From: Sinorhizobium psoraleae
GTDB taxonomy: Bacteria; Pseudomonadota; Alphaproteobacteria; Rhizobiales; Rhizobiaceae
Direction: 5' to 3'
Assembly (NCBI RefSeq): GCF_013283645.1
Contig: NZ_JABEKV010000011.1
Location: 36,841-100,840, forward strand
Length of the DNA: 64,000 bases
Made by a program: the position numbers and the translations under genes. Below, piece by piece: positions 39,436 through 48,279 of this stretch; within the stretch, counting starts at the first letter, position 1; every line of letters begins with the position of its first letter. The notes beneath the pieces were generated by a model, which searched no databases, was not told the origin of the DNA, and saw only the letters and a program-made list of their open reading frames with translations.

Positions 39436-39971
39436 CCCGCCTGCGGCTCCTTTCCCTGTTTTTGCTTGTCGCTTTTCCAGTCGGGGCCACCGAGGAGCCG
39501 ACCGGCTATCGCGAGAGCGAATACCGCGCCGAGGTGCCGGCAACGCTTTCCGGTGCGACCGTGGTCTCGACCGAAACCGCCTATACGTTGTGGAAGGCGG
39601 GCCGGGTTGCCTTCATCGACGTCCTGCCGCGGGCGCCGAAGCCGGAGAACCTGCCGGCGGGAACGGTCTGGAACGAAAAGCCGCGACTATCCGTTCCTGC
39701 CGCCCTGTGGCTGCCGAACGTCGGCTATGGCCGTCTGGCGGACACCATGCAGAGTTATTTTCGCGTCGGGCTGGAAAAGGCGACGGGCGGCGACAAGGAA
39801 CGGCCGGTGCTGTTCTTCTGCCTCGACGGCTGCTGGATGTCCTGGAACGCCGCCAAGCGTGCCCTGGAATATGGCTATACGCATGTCTTCTGGTATCCCG
39901 AGGGCACCGACGGCTGGACATCGGCCGGTTATCCGACTGACCGCCTCACACCGGAGCCGGGTGGGCATTGA
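39432..39971 (+). CDS. PQQ-linked rhodanese-like CxxCW-motif protein
   Basis: 179 residues, short signal peptide (to VGA). The C-terminal half has FFCLDGCWMSWNAAKRA, a rhodanese-like active loop (here C-x3-CW), then GYTHVFWYPEGTDGW, both features of the PQQ-dependent catabolism-associated CxxCW family. Periplasmic sulfur or thiol chemistry is inferred. It overlaps xoxJ by four bases (ATGA) and ends the xox operon. Confidence 0.85.
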   Translation: MTRLRLLSLFLLVAFPVGATEEPTGYRESEYRAEVPATLSGATVVSTETAYTLWKAGRVAFIDVLPRAPKPENLPAGTVWNEKPRLSVPAALWLPNVGYGRLADTMQSYFRVGLEKATGGDKERPVLFFCLDGCWMSWNAAKRALEYGYTHVFWYPEGTDGWTSAGYPTDRLTPEPGGH

Positions 39972-39974
39972 TGA

Positions 39975-40979
39975 TCACTGCCGTGCGGTAGGCTCCCGGA
40001 GCTGACCGGGCGCCGGCGCCGCGGAGAGAAACCGTCCGAAAGCACGCGGCCCGTCACCGGTTGCGATCTCGCCGATAATCTCCAGGCTTTCGGCGTCGAT
40101 GACGGTGAGGCTGTTTGAAAACCAGTTCGCCACGACGACCTGTCGGCCATCCGTCGTTGTGTCGATGCCCTCCGGATATTCGCCGGTGTCGATGACGGTG
40201 ACCGTGGCCAGGCTTTGCGCGTCGAAGACGCTGACACTGTCATCATACTGGTTGGTGACGAACCCCCGGCCTGAGGCAAAGGTCACCGCATAGGGTCGTT
40301 CGCGGGTTGCTGCATGGCCGAGAACCCGACCGCTGAGCGGATCGACGGCCGTCACCGTGTTGCTGCCGACATCTGCGGAGAACAGCCGGCCGTCCGGCGA
40401 AAACGTGACGCCGAACGGACGCAAACCGACGGTCACGCGATGGCGCAGCGTCAGCGTCTCGGCGTCAAAAATGGAGACCTGGTTGGCGTCCCGGTCGGCG
40501 GTCGCCAGCCACTGCCCGTCGGGGGAAACGGCAAGGCCGGCTGGTGCACTGCCGGTTGAAAGCACGTTCAAGGTGGCGAGGTCGTCAGCGGCGACGACCC
40601 AGATCCGCGCATTGTACCAGTCCGACACAAAAAGCCGGCCGCGCCGCTCATCGACCGCAATCCCGATCGGCCCGCCGTCAAGGCTGCGCTCCGCTTCCGG
40701 CGTAGAGGCCGGCATGCCGTAGCGGCGCAGCATCTTGCTTTCCGGGCTGACGGTGAAGACCGCACCAAGCTCAGGGGCGACTGCGATGCCTGCCGGCTGG
40801 CCCGGCACTGGAACCCGTTCGACCTCGGCCATCCGGTCGAGATCGATCACGCTCAGATCGCTGGACGACTGATTGGTGACATAGGCATAGTCCGCGAAAG
40901 CGCTTCCTGGGGTCGTCAGGCCGACGAGCACCGCGGCGAGGAGGAGGCGCCTATTTGCCAAACTTCTTTTCGAGCGCAT
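39975..40979 (-). CDS. Exported YVTN-type beta-propeller protein
   Basis: 334 residues with a signal peptide after a basic start (MRSKRSLANRRLLLAAVLVG). Repeated YVTNQSSSDLSVID- and VANWFSNSLTVID-like blades (about seven) mark a YVTN/NHL-type propeller. The related gene at 43307 is a second propeller in the same cluster, so there are two. An ATG at 41006 gives ten more residues; I prefer 40979. It overlaps the START-like gene by 29 bases. Confidence 0.85.
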   Translation of the reverse strand: MRSKRSLANRRLLLAAVLVGLTTPGSAFADYAYVTNQSSSDLSVIDLDRMAEVERVPVPGQPAGIAVAPELGAVFTVSPESKMLRRYGMPASTPEAERSLDGGPIGIAVDERRGRLFVSDWYNARIWVVAADDLATLNVLSTGSAPAGLAVSPDGQWLATADRDANQVSIFDAETLTLRHRVTVGLRPFGVTFSPDGRLFSADVGSNTVTAVDPLSGRVLGHAATRERPYAVTFASGRGFVTNQYDDSVSVFDAQSLATVTVIDTGEYPEGIDTTTDGRQVVVANWFSNSLTVIDAESLEIIGEIATGDGPRAFGRFLSAAPAPGQLREPTARQ

Positions 40980-41484
40980 CGAGGCCGGCCTTATATACCG
41001 CGCCAACCGCGGCGAGGGCTGCCTCGTCGTTCAGGTTGGCGGGGGGATCATTGTTCGGATAGCCGCGATAGAAAGCGCCCTTCCATTCGATATGCGAGCC
41101 GCCGCCAGTGTTCGGGGTCACTGTCAGATGTCCGGAATAATTGGTGACGGGCAGCACCTCCACGGCGACTTCGGTGATGCGGTAGGAGTAGGACATTTTC
41201 GCTGCATCATACTTATAAAGGACTTCGGAGATTGTCGGGCCGCCGGCCGCTTTCAACGTCAGCACGCGCGTGGCGTCGAGTGCATTCCCACCCTGGCCGG
41301 TGGTCGAAGAAACGGCCGGGTGCCAGCTCATATCCTGGAAATTGCCGATCACTGCCCAAACTGCTTCCGGTGCCGCTGCGACATCGACCGAGAGCGCCAG
41401 CTTCTGCCGTGTCGGGCCGTGGGCCAGGGCCAAGCTTGGCAACATCAGCAAGAATGTCAGCAGGAAGTGACCGAAATATCGCAT
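40951..41484 (-). CDS. Exported SRPBCC (START-like) domain protein
   Basis: 177 residues with a signal peptide (MRYFGHFLLTFLLMLPSLALA). The mature part has the SRPBCC pattern (LSVDVAAAPEAVWAVIGNFQDMSWHP), a fold that binds hydrophobic ligands. It belongs to a minus-strand operon with the propeller and DUF3280-like genes. Its periplasmic role in methanol oxidation is unknown. Start 41484 is four codons inside the longest frame and gives the better signal. Confidence 0.8.
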   Translation of the reverse strand: MRYFGHFLLTFLLMLPSLALAHGPTRQKLALSVDVAAAPEAVWAVIGNFQDMSWHPAVSSTTGQGGNALDATRVLTLKAAGGPTISEVLYKYDAAKMSYSYRITEVAVEVLPVTNYSGHLTVTPNTGGGSHIEWKGAFYRGYPNNDPPANLNDEAALAAVGAVYKAGLDALEKKFGK

Positions 41485-41492
41485 GATAGGCC

Positions 41493-42002
41493 TCACGATT
41501 TGAAGAAGTGATTTTTCAGGATGTAACGGATGCCGCGCATCCAGCTTTCGTCAGTGTTCGACCGGATATCGACTGCAAGGCCGCGCAGCGTCTCGCCGGA
41601 GCGCACGTCGCGCAGCACGAGGTTCATCGACAGGATGAGGTTGGATATCTTCTGTACCTCACCGACCAGCGCATAGTCGGCGCCGAGTCGGGCGGCCATG
41701 CGCACGTCGCAGCCGTAGCAGTCGGCCGGGTTGACCGTACTGGCGAGTTCGGTCGCCACGGGATCATTCGAGAGGATGACGAAACCTTCCTCGACGAAGC
41801 GGTCGCGTGTAGCGCCCTCCAGCAGCTTAATCCGCGCTGTTTCGTCGGGACGCACACCGTTGTAGGCGCCCTCCGTCGACCAATCTGTGAAGGTCATGCC
41901 GAGGAACGCCACCTTGGCGCCCGGCTTCAGCGGCTTGTCCAGAGCCGCCAAGGCAACCGTGGTCGAAAAGGCCAGTATAAGCGCGATCAAAATGCGTTGC
42001 AT
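41493..42002 (-). CDS. Exported DUF3280-like protein
   Basis: 169 residues, signal peptide to LAALA. The KVAFLGMTFTDWSTEG start and VNPADCYGCDVRMAARLGADYALVGEVQ core match a family of unknown function found beside PQQ-dependent dehydrogenases. Two cysteines (CYGC) could form a disulfide. It is the first gene of the three-gene minus-strand set and overlaps no gene. Confidence 0.75.
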   Translation of the reverse strand: MQRILIALILAFSTTVALAALDKPLKPGAKVAFLGMTFTDWSTEGAYNGVRPDETARIKLLEGATRDRFVEEGFVILSNDPVATELASTVNPADCYGCDVRMAARLGADYALVGEVQKISNLILSMNLVLRDVRSGETLRGLAVDIRSNTDESWMRGIRYILKNHFFKS

Positions 42003-42117
42003 GGGCTAAGCGTAGCACACACATTTTGATAAACCACGCTCCTTAAGTATCGGTTTTGCAACACAAACTGCGCTGTTAATCTTCCGAAGGCATGAAGATT
42101 GGGAGGTCGTTCCGGCA

Positions 42118-43305
42118 ATGTCTAGCCTTTCGCTTACGCTTGCCGTTTTTTGCGCGACGGTGCTCGTCGCGCTCCCTTTGCGGGCGATGGAGGTGAAGAC
42201 GGCCGTGCTGCGGGTTGACCGTGTGGCCGGCCCGCCGATCTCGCGGCTCGATGCGCCGCCTGCCGACCTGGGTTTTGCCGGCGGGATGCTGGGGAACGAA
42301 GACAATCGGACGACCGGCCAATTCACGGGCATGGACTACACGCTGAAAACGCGAGCAGTTTCGCCGGAGCAGGCGGCCGCCGCGCTCGATGCGTTGAAAG
42401 CCGAAGGCATCGGCCTCATCGCGGTGATCGCCGAGGGCGATATCCTCAAAGCGCTGTCTGACAAGGCCGGGCCCGAGGTGCTGCTTTTGAACGCCGGCGC
42501 TCGCGACGAGACGCTGCGCGACGGCGACTGCCGAGCCAATGTGCTGCACGTCTCGCCGAGCCGCTCCATGCTCAGCGACAGTGTCGTCCAGTTCCTCATG
42601 TGGAAGAAATGGTCGCGCGTCCTGCTGATCCACGGTTCGCATCCCGAAGACAAGCTGCTCGCCGACAGCTATCGCAAATCGGCCGCTAAATTCGGTGCGG
42701 AGATCGTCGAAGAGCGCGAGTTCGTCGACACCGGCGGCGCTCGGCGCACCGATACCGGCCATGTCATGGTGCAAAGACAGATCCCGGTATTTACTCAGGA
42801 TGCCGAGGATTATGACGTGATCGTCGCAGCCGACGAAGCCGGCGTCTTCGCGCCCTACCTGCCTTATCATACCTGGGACCCGAAGCCTGTTGTAGGCTCT
42901 GCGGGCCTGCGTGCGGCGTCCTGGCATGCCGCGCATGAAGCTTGGGGCGCCACGCAGTTCCAGCGCCGCTTCGAGAAACTGACCGGCCGCAATATGCGTG
43001 AGGAGGACTACCAGACCTGGCTTGCCATGCGTGTGATCGGCGAGGCGGTGACACAGTCGGGCAAGGCCGACCCCGCGACCATCAGGGCCTATGCCCTTTC
43101 GCCGGACTTCGAATTGGCGGCGTTCAAGGGCCGGAAGCTGACCTTCCGCACCTGGAACGGGCAAATGCGCCAGCCGGTCCTTCTGACCGATGGCCGAGTG
43201 ACGGTGTCCGTTTCGCCGCAGGACGGCTATCTGCATCAGCATTCGCCGCTCGACACGCTGGGCATCGATGCACCCGAAACCGCCTGCCAAGCCTTTGGAG
43301 GATAG
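42118..43305 (+). CDS. ABC substrate-binding protein of PQQ-dependent alcohol dehydrogenase system
   Basis: 395 residues. A short signal peptide and a type I periplasmic binding fold are visible (LLLNAGARDETLRDGDCRAN, then FLMWKKWSRVLLIHGSHPED). This fits the branched-chain-type binding protein family that accompanies PQQ alcohol dehydrogenases. It is followed directly by the propeller gene. The matching ATPase at 47178 is only a fragment here, so its importer is incomplete in this window. Confidence 0.85.
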   Translation: MSSLSLTLAVFCATVLVALPLRAMEVKTAVLRVDRVAGPPISRLDAPPADLGFAGGMLGNEDNRTTGQFTGMDYTLKTRAVSPEQAAAALDALKAEGIGLIAVIAEGDILKALSDKAGPEVLLLNAGARDETLRDGDCRANVLHVSPSRSMLSDSVVQFLMWKKWSRVLLIHGSHPEDKLLADSYRKSAAKFGAEIVEEREFVDTGGARRTDTGHVMVQRQIPVFTQDAEDYDVIVAADEAGVFAPYLPYHTWDPKPVVGSAGLRAASWHAAHEAWGATQFQRRFEKLTGRNMREEDYQTWLAMRVIGEAVTQSGKADPATIRAYALSPDFELAAFKGRKLTFRTWNGQMRQPVLLTDGRVTVSVSPQDGYLHQHSPLDTLGIDAPETACQAFGG

Positions 43306-43306
43306 A

Positions 43307-44281
43307 ATGCTGAGATCCGTACTGGTGCTCCTGCCGGCCGTTCTGATGTTTGCCGGTCCTGCCGAGGCCAACAAGGTGTTCGTCACCAATGAACGCAGCA
43401 ACAACGTGACCGTGCTCGACAGCCAAAGCTGGGAGGTGATCGCCACTTTTCCGGCCGGCAACAGGCCGCGCGGCATCACGATCAGCCCGGATGGCAAGGA
43501 ACTCTATGTCTGCGCCTCGGACGACGACACCGTCCGGGTCTTCGATCCCGAGACCTACAAGGAATTGCATACGCTGCCGTCGGGTCCGGATCCGGAACTC
43601 TTCGCTCTCGATCCTTCAGGTAATCCTCTCTACGTCGCCAACGAGGACGACAATCTGGTAACCGTCGTGGACGTCAAGACGCGCCAGGTTCTGGCCGAGG
43701 TGCCCGTCGGCGTCGAACCGGAAGGTGTTGCAGTCAGTCCGGACGCCAAGACGATCATCAATACCTCCGAAACCACCAATATGGCGCATTTCATCAATGC
43801 CTCCACCTACGAGATCGTGCACAACGTGCGGGTGGACCAGCGCCCGCGCTATGCCGAATTCACGGCCGACGGCAAGAAGCTTTACGTGAGCTCTGAAATC
43901 GGCGGCACGGTTTCGGTGATCGACCTGATGGCGCCCGAACCGGCGATCGCCAAGAAGATCAGCTTTGCCGTGCCGGGCATTCAACCGGAATGGTTGCAGC
44001 CGGTGGGCGTCAAGGCGACCAAGGACGGCTCGCGTGTTTTCGTGGCGCTCGGCCCGGCCAACCGTGTCGCGGTGATCGACGCTGTGCGCGACGAAGTTAT
44101 CGATTACCTGCTCGTCGGACAGCGTGTCTGGCAAATGGCATTCACCCCGGGCGAGGAATTCCTGATCACCACGAATGGAAACTCTAATGACGTTAGTATC
44201 ATTGACGTCAAGGAGGAAACGGTGATCCGCTCGGTTCAGGTCGGCGAGCAGCCTTGGGGGGTTGTGGTCGCCCCGAATTAA
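43307..44281 (+). CDS. PQQ-associated beta-propeller protein
   Basis: 324 residues, signal peptide (LRSVLVLLPAVLMFAGPAEA) and repeated YVxN blades (NKVFVTNERSNNVTVLDSQ; LYVANEDDNLVTVVDVKT). This is the propeller family that accompanies PQQ-dependent catabolism. TTTGGAGGATAG directly precedes the ATG, and the upstream gene's stop is one base away. The function (docking or electron flow) is unproven. Confidence 0.85.
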   Translation: MLRSVLVLLPAVLMFAGPAEANKVFVTNERSNNVTVLDSQSWEVIATFPAGNRPRGITISPDGKELYVCASDDDTVRVFDPETYKELHTLPSGPDPELFALDPSGNPLYVANEDDNLVTVVDVKTRQVLAEVPVGVEPEGVAVSPDAKTIINTSETTNMAHFINASTYEIVHNVRVDQRPRYAEFTADGKKLYVSSEIGGTVSVIDLMAPEPAIAKKISFAVPGIQPEWLQPVGVKATKDGSRVFVALGPANRVAVIDAVRDEVIDYLLVGQRVWQMAFTPGEEFLITTNGNSNDVSIIDVKEETVIRSVQVGEQPWGVVVAPN

Positions 44282-44322
44282 GCGAGAGCCATGGATTAAG
44301 AGATATTGGGAGGATTTTCATC

Positions 44323-44766
44323 GTGCATAGATTGATTTTCGCGGTGCTTGCGGCGCTCTTTCTGGCAGGTCCGGCCGGTGCCGCGCCGCTTTGCGGCGAG
44401 CTCGGCTTTTCCGGATTGCTTGCCAAATGCAACCGGGGCGAGCCGATCGAGATCACGCTCAGTTCCGGCAAGCCGCTGGGCAAGGGTGCCATTGCGCTGC
44501 AGTCCGGCGCCTATTACGAAATGCGTATCACGGCGGACGGGTCGGCGGAACTGGCACTCACCGGTGCGCCGTTCTTTCGCGCGATCTGGATGAACGAGAT
44601 CGTCATCAACGGCATAGAAGTACGTCCCATGGCGATTGACAGCCTCGAATTCGACGAGGCGGGCACAGCGACGCTGTCGTTTATCGCGATAAAGCCGGGC
44701 AGCTACGAGGTGAAGATTCCGGACACCTCAAGCGACAGTCAGAAGGTGCAGATTTCTATTCAGTGA
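44323..44766 (+). CDS. Small exported protein, possibly cupredoxin-like
   Basis: 147 residues from a GTG at 44323 with GGGAGG nine bases upstream. Signal peptide to about AGA. The end has LEFDEAGTATLSFIAIKPGSY, a pattern that resembles the last strands of cupredoxin folds, but no clear His-Cys-His-Met copper set is visible. I give only a structural guess. Confidence 0.55.
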   Translation: MHRLIFAVLAALFLAGPAGAAPLCGELGFSGLLAKCNRGEPIEITLSSGKPLGKGAIALQSGAYYEMRITADGSAELALTGAPFFRAIWMNEIVINGIEVRPMAIDSLEFDEAGTATLSFIAIKPGSYEVKIPDTSSDSQKVQISIQ

Positions 44767-44821
44767 GCAGACTGCACGAGGAGGCCGCTGGACGGCGAGT
44801 CCAAAGGCTTGGGGGAGAGCA

Positions 44822-45793
44822 ATGAACCTTTTCAAACGATTTCTGGCCGGATGTCTATTTGCGTTCGGAGCGACAGCTGCCATGGCCGAGGATCTCCCGC
44901 AGTTACGGGCAGCGATGCTGGCGTCGGGTACCGTCAACTGGGAAATCTCCACCATCAAGGGCCATGAGTTCGACCGAAAGAACGGCTTCGAACTCAAGGT
45001 CCAGGATTATGCGGACAATGGCGCGACGCGCGTGGCCTTCGAGGGCGGCGAGGCCGACACCATGGTGGCCGACTGGATATGGGTGGCCAACCAGCGTGCG
45101 TCTGGCAAGGATTACGTCTTCATTCCCTATTCACTGGCCGTCGGCGGGCTGGTGGTCAAGGATGACAGCGGCATCAAGGCGCTGCCCGATCTTGCCGGCA
45201 AGAAGATCGGCATCGCCGGCGGGCCGCTCGACAAGAGCTGGTTGATCCTGCGCGCCTATGCCAAGCAGCAATACGGCATGGACCTGGCCGCCGAGACCGA
45301 GCAGGTGTTCGGAGCGCCGCCGCTGATCTTCAAGTCGGCCCTTTCCGGCGAGACGGCAGGCACCATCAATTTCTGGCACTTCATTGCGAAGATGAAGGCC
45401 AAGGGCATGCACGAGCTGATCTCCGTCTCCGATGCCGCAGCGGCGCTCAAGCTCGATCCCGACACGCCGCTGCTTGGCTATGTGTTGAAGGGCGAGTATG
45501 CGGCGGCCCATCCAGACATCGTAAAGGCTCTTTATGCGGCATCGCGCGCGGCCAAGGATCTGCTTAGCAACGACGACGAGGTATGGGAGGGCTTGCGGGA
45601 CAAGATGAATGCGGGAGACGACGCTGAATTCATTGCGCTGCGCGACGGCTATCGCGCCGGCATTCCGAGCGGCAGACCGATCGACGAGGCGGCCGCCGAC
45701 CGGTTCTTGCGGCTGATGGCGGACCTCGGCGGGGCGGAGCTCGTCGGCAAGGCAACAAGCCTGCCCAATGGATTGTTCCTGCACCTTGACTAA
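44822..45793 (+). CDS. TauA/NMT1-type ABC substrate-binding protein
   Basis: 323 residues with a signal peptide (to AMA). The NMT1/TauA-like fold is shown by the ADTMVADWIWVANQRASGK and AGKKIGIAGGPLDKSWLILR regions. It begins a binding protein, permease, ATPase set. The ligand is unknown; PQQ precursors, sulfonates and lanthanide chelates are all possible. The next gene begins inside its last codons. Confidence 0.85.
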   Translation: MNLFKRFLAGCLFAFGATAAMAEDLPQLRAAMLASGTVNWEISTIKGHEFDRKNGFELKVQDYADNGATRVAFEGGEADTMVADWIWVANQRASGKDYVFIPYSLAVGGLVVKDDSGIKALPDLAGKKIGIAGGPLDKSWLILRAYAKQQYGMDLAAETEQVFGAPPLIFKSALSGETAGTINFWHFIAKMKAKGMHELISVSDAAAALKLDPDTPLLGYVLKGEYAAAHPDIVKALYAASRAAKDLLSNDDEVWEGLRDKMNAGDDAEFIALRDGYRAGIPSGRPIDEAAADRFLRLMADLGGAELVGKATSLPNGLFLHLD

Positions 45794-46547
45794 GACGCTG
45801 CAAAGCCCTGCGCTGGTGCGCGCATTTTCTCTCGGGCTCCTTCTGCTTCTCTGGATCGTCGCGGCCGAACTGACCGCAGACACGTCCGTCCTGCCTCAGC
45901 CATGGGCGCTGTGGCCGTCTTTTGCCGAAGCCGCTGCTTCCGGCGCTTTGCCCTATCATCTCGGCATGACGCTGTGGCGTGTGGTTTGCGCCTTCGTGCC
46001 GGCGATGGCCATCGGCGTAGCGCTCGGCTACCTGATGGGGCGCGTTCCTGCCGTCGACCAATGGCTCGATCCGTGGCTGGTCGTGTTCCTCAACCTGCCG
46101 GCTCTCGTGCTCATCGTGCTCTGCTATCTCTGGATCGGGCTCAACGAGACCGCGGCGATCATCGCCGTGGTGCTCAACAAGATTCCGAATGTCGCCACGA
46201 TCCTGCGCGAGGGCGCGCGTGCGCTCGATCCGAACCTTGGCGCGATGGCCCAGGTCTATCGCATGCGGCCGCTGGCGCGACTGCGCCACGTCGTCATGCC
46301 GCAGCTTGCACCTTTCATTGCCGCTGCCGCCCGCTCGGGCATCGCGGTGATATGGAAGATCGTGCTGGTGGTCGAGTTTCTTGGGCGCTCCAGCGGTATC
46401 GGCTTCCAGATCCATTTCTATTTTCAGCTTTTCGACGTTGCCATGGTGCTCGTCTACGCGCTTTCTTTCATCGGCGTGATGCTGCTGGTGGAGGCGCTGA
46501 TCCTGCAGCCGTCCGAACGCCGCGTACGGCGCTGGAGGACGGCATGA
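45768..46547 (+). CDS. ABC transporter permease, TauC/SsuC type
   Basis: 259 residues with about six membrane helices and the inner-membrane EAA-like loop (REGARALDPNLGAMAQVYRMRP). The start is uncertain. The ATG at 45768 lies inside the previous gene, with no good ribosome site; a TTG at 45786 is an alternative. The stop overlaps the next ATG (ATGA). Confidence 0.85.
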   Translation: MDCSCTLTKTLQSPALVRAFSLGLLLLLWIVAAELTADTSVLPQPWALWPSFAEAAASGALPYHLGMTLWRVVCAFVPAMAIGVALGYLMGRVPAVDQWLDPWLVVFLNLPALVLIVLCYLWIGLNETAAIIAVVLNKIPNVATILREGARALDPNLGAMAQVYRMRPLARLRHVVMPQLAPFIAAAARSGIAVIWKIVLVVEFLGRSSGIGFQIHFYFQLFDVAMVLVYALSFIGVMLLVEALILQPSERRVRRWRTA

Positions 46548-47191
46548 TCAAGGTTGATGTCAGGCAAAAGGCGTTCGGGGAGGAGGAGATCCTGCACGAT
46601 ATCCGTTTCGCGATGGAGATCGGCGAGACCGTCGCCATCCTCGGGACGTCAGGGATCGGCAAATCGACCCTGCTTCGGCTGATCGCCGGCATCGACCCGG
46701 CTTTCGAGGGTAGGATCACCCGGCCGGAAAAGATCGCCATGGTGTTTCAGGAGCCTGTTCTGCTGCCTTGGCGCAGTGTCCTTGAAAATCTGACGCTGGT
46801 GCACCCGGAGCTTGGGACGGAAGCGGCGCATTCGGCGCTGGAGCGGATCGGCATCCTTGACAAGGCCCAGCTCTTTCCCGGCCAGCTATCGCTCGGTCAG
46901 CAGCGACGGCTGGCGCTGGCGCGCGCTTTTGCCGGACGGCCCGAGCTTCTCGTGTTGGACGAGCCCTATGTGTCGCTCGATGCGGCGACCGCCGAGGAAA
47001 TGTTGGCGCTGACCGAGGCGCTGATCGCGGAAACCGGCCCTGCCGTCATTCTCGTGACCCACTCGCAGGTCGAGGCGCACCGGCTGGCCCGGAGGTGCCT
47101 GCGCCTTACCGGGAGACCGGCGACGATTGCGAGCGATTTGGCGACGGGATCGGCATTGCTCTCCAGGGACGTACATCATGACCGGGCTTGA
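46544..47191 (+). CDS. ABC transporter ATP-binding protein, TauB/SsuB type
   Basis: 215 residues. Walker A is GTSGIGKST, the signature is LSLGQQRR, and Walker B is LLVLDEPYVSLD. GGAGG lies just before the start, which overlaps the permease stop. The protein is slightly shorter than usual TauB proteins. The following ATPase fragment starts inside its last codons. Confidence 0.88.
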   Translation: MIKVDVRQKAFGEEEILHDIRFAMEIGETVAILGTSGIGKSTLLRLIAGIDPAFEGRITRPEKIAMVFQEPVLLPWRSVLENLTLVHPELGTEAAHSALERIGILDKAQLFPGQLSLGQQRRLALARAFAGRPELLVLDEPYVSLDAATAEEMLALTEALIAETGPAVILVTHSQVEAHRLARRCLRLTGRPATIASDLATGSALLSRDVHHDRA

Positions 47192-47330
47192 GATCAGCCA
47201 CATCAGCTACAGCGACGGATCGCGCAAGGCGCGCGATGGTGTCAGGCGGCCGACGCCGAAAACCGACACTTTCCGCTATATTGCCGCCGACGGCATTTGC
47301 CTTGATCCTGCTTTCTCAGGAAGGACCTGA
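47178..47330 (+). pseudogene. 5' fragment of a quinoprotein-type ABC ATPase
   Basis: The frame begins MTGLEISHISYSDGSRKARDG, like the first strand region of the ATP-binding protein that usually follows this gene order (ISHxSYxYGxRKALDDV). After about residue 22 the match ends, and no Walker A, signature or Walker B follows; the last 28 residues look unrelated. It starts within the previous ATPase, as a coupled gene would. I read it as the remains of a deleted ATPase, with the permease lost as well. Confidence 0.55.
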
Positions 47331-47356
47331 AGACGTTCAAGAGAGAGGAGGAACAA

Positions 47357-47926
47357 ATGCTTAAGCTACATCCGTCCATCGACAACGGTTTTCCGCCTGC
47401 AAGTCCGGACTTTCAGGGTGGCACGCTCAAATGCAAATGCGCTACCAATCCGGTGACCGTTAGGATCGGCGCACAGACGGCACACAACCATGCCTGCGGC
47501 TGCACCAAATGTTGGAAGCCGGACGGCGCTACCTTCGCGCAGATCGCGGTTGTCAGCCGCGACAAGGTGAATGTCGCCTCAGGTTCAGAAAAGCTGCAGA
47601 TCGTTGATCCAAGCGCGACAATCCAGCGTTACGCCTGCAAGGATTGCGGCACGCATATGTATGGCCGGATCGAGAACACCAAGCATCCCTTCTATGGCCT
47701 CGATTTCGTGCATACAGAGCTCAGCGACGAAACCGGCTGGTCGCCGCCGGCCTTCGCGGCCTTCGTTTCTTCGGTGATCGAAAGCGGGGTCAACCCCGAC
47801 AGGATGTCGGATATACGCGCTCGCCTGACAGAACTCGGGCTGCCGCCCTATGATTGCTTGTCGCCGGCGCTGATGGATGCAATCGCCACGCACATCGCCA
47901 AACAGTCCGGCGCGCTGCCGGCCTGA
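47357..47926 (+). CDS. gfa: S-(hydroxymethyl)glutathione synthase (formaldehyde-activating)
   Basis: 189 residues. It speeds the reaction of glutathione with formaldehyde. The zinc-binding cysteines lie in [16 protein letters not shown] and CKDCGTHM. The length agrees with the family. AGAGAGGAGGA precedes the ATG. It completes the route with adhC and fghA, although it lies 12 kb away from them. Some studies question the catalytic role of Gfa and see it as a glutathione carrier. Confidence 0.95.
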   Translation: MLKLHPSIDNGFPPASPDFQGGTLKCKCATNPVTVRIGAQTAHNHACGCTKCWKPDGATFAQIAVVSRDKVNVASGSEKLQIVDPSATIQRYACKDCGTHMYGRIENTKHPFYGLDFVHTELSDETGWSPPAFAAFVSSVIESGVNPDRMSDIRARLTELGLPPYDCLSPALMDAIATHIAKQSGALPA

Positions 47927-48070
47927 CATTCTGCGCTCGCCATGGCGCCCCGCAACATCAGCGGGGCCGAACGCCTCCTCCCTCGGACCCCGCCCGTTGC
48001 CTCCTGTCGGGAGGCGCCAAAACGGGCGGGGGCTGAGGCGTTCACGGCCAAGTCGGTTGAGCGCAGCCCT

Positions 48071-48240
48071 TGATATTCCCCCTCCGTCCTGCCGGGCATA
48101 TCCCCCACAAGGGGAGAGGTCGGCGACGTCCCGCTCAATCAGTCCGGTGACCTCGACGTTTGCAAGCTCACTCTCGGGCAGGGCTTAGCTTGTGCCAATC
48201 TCCCTCCTCGTGGGGGAGATGCCCGGCAGGGCAGAGACGA
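48071..48240. repeat. RIME-like intergenic mosaic element, inverted halves
   Basis: One half reads CCCCTCCGTCCTGCCGGGCA and continues with a CCCCCACAAGGGG core; the other, inverted, has CTCGTGGGGGAGATGCCCGG. These words are typical of the rhizobial RIME repeat as I know it. The halves are separated by about 75 bases. The whole gap 47927-48279 shows no gene. The element lies between the convergent gfa and thioredoxin-like genes. Confidence 0.6.
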
Positions 48241-48279
48241 GTGCCGGGTACCGGCCGGCGGAACAAACGAAATAGCTAT

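Noticed and set aside
42076-43497. 473-residue minus-strand frame opposite the binding-protein and propeller genes
   Set aside because: Plus-strand genes there have signal peptides, ribosome sites and family motifs; the minus frame has none.
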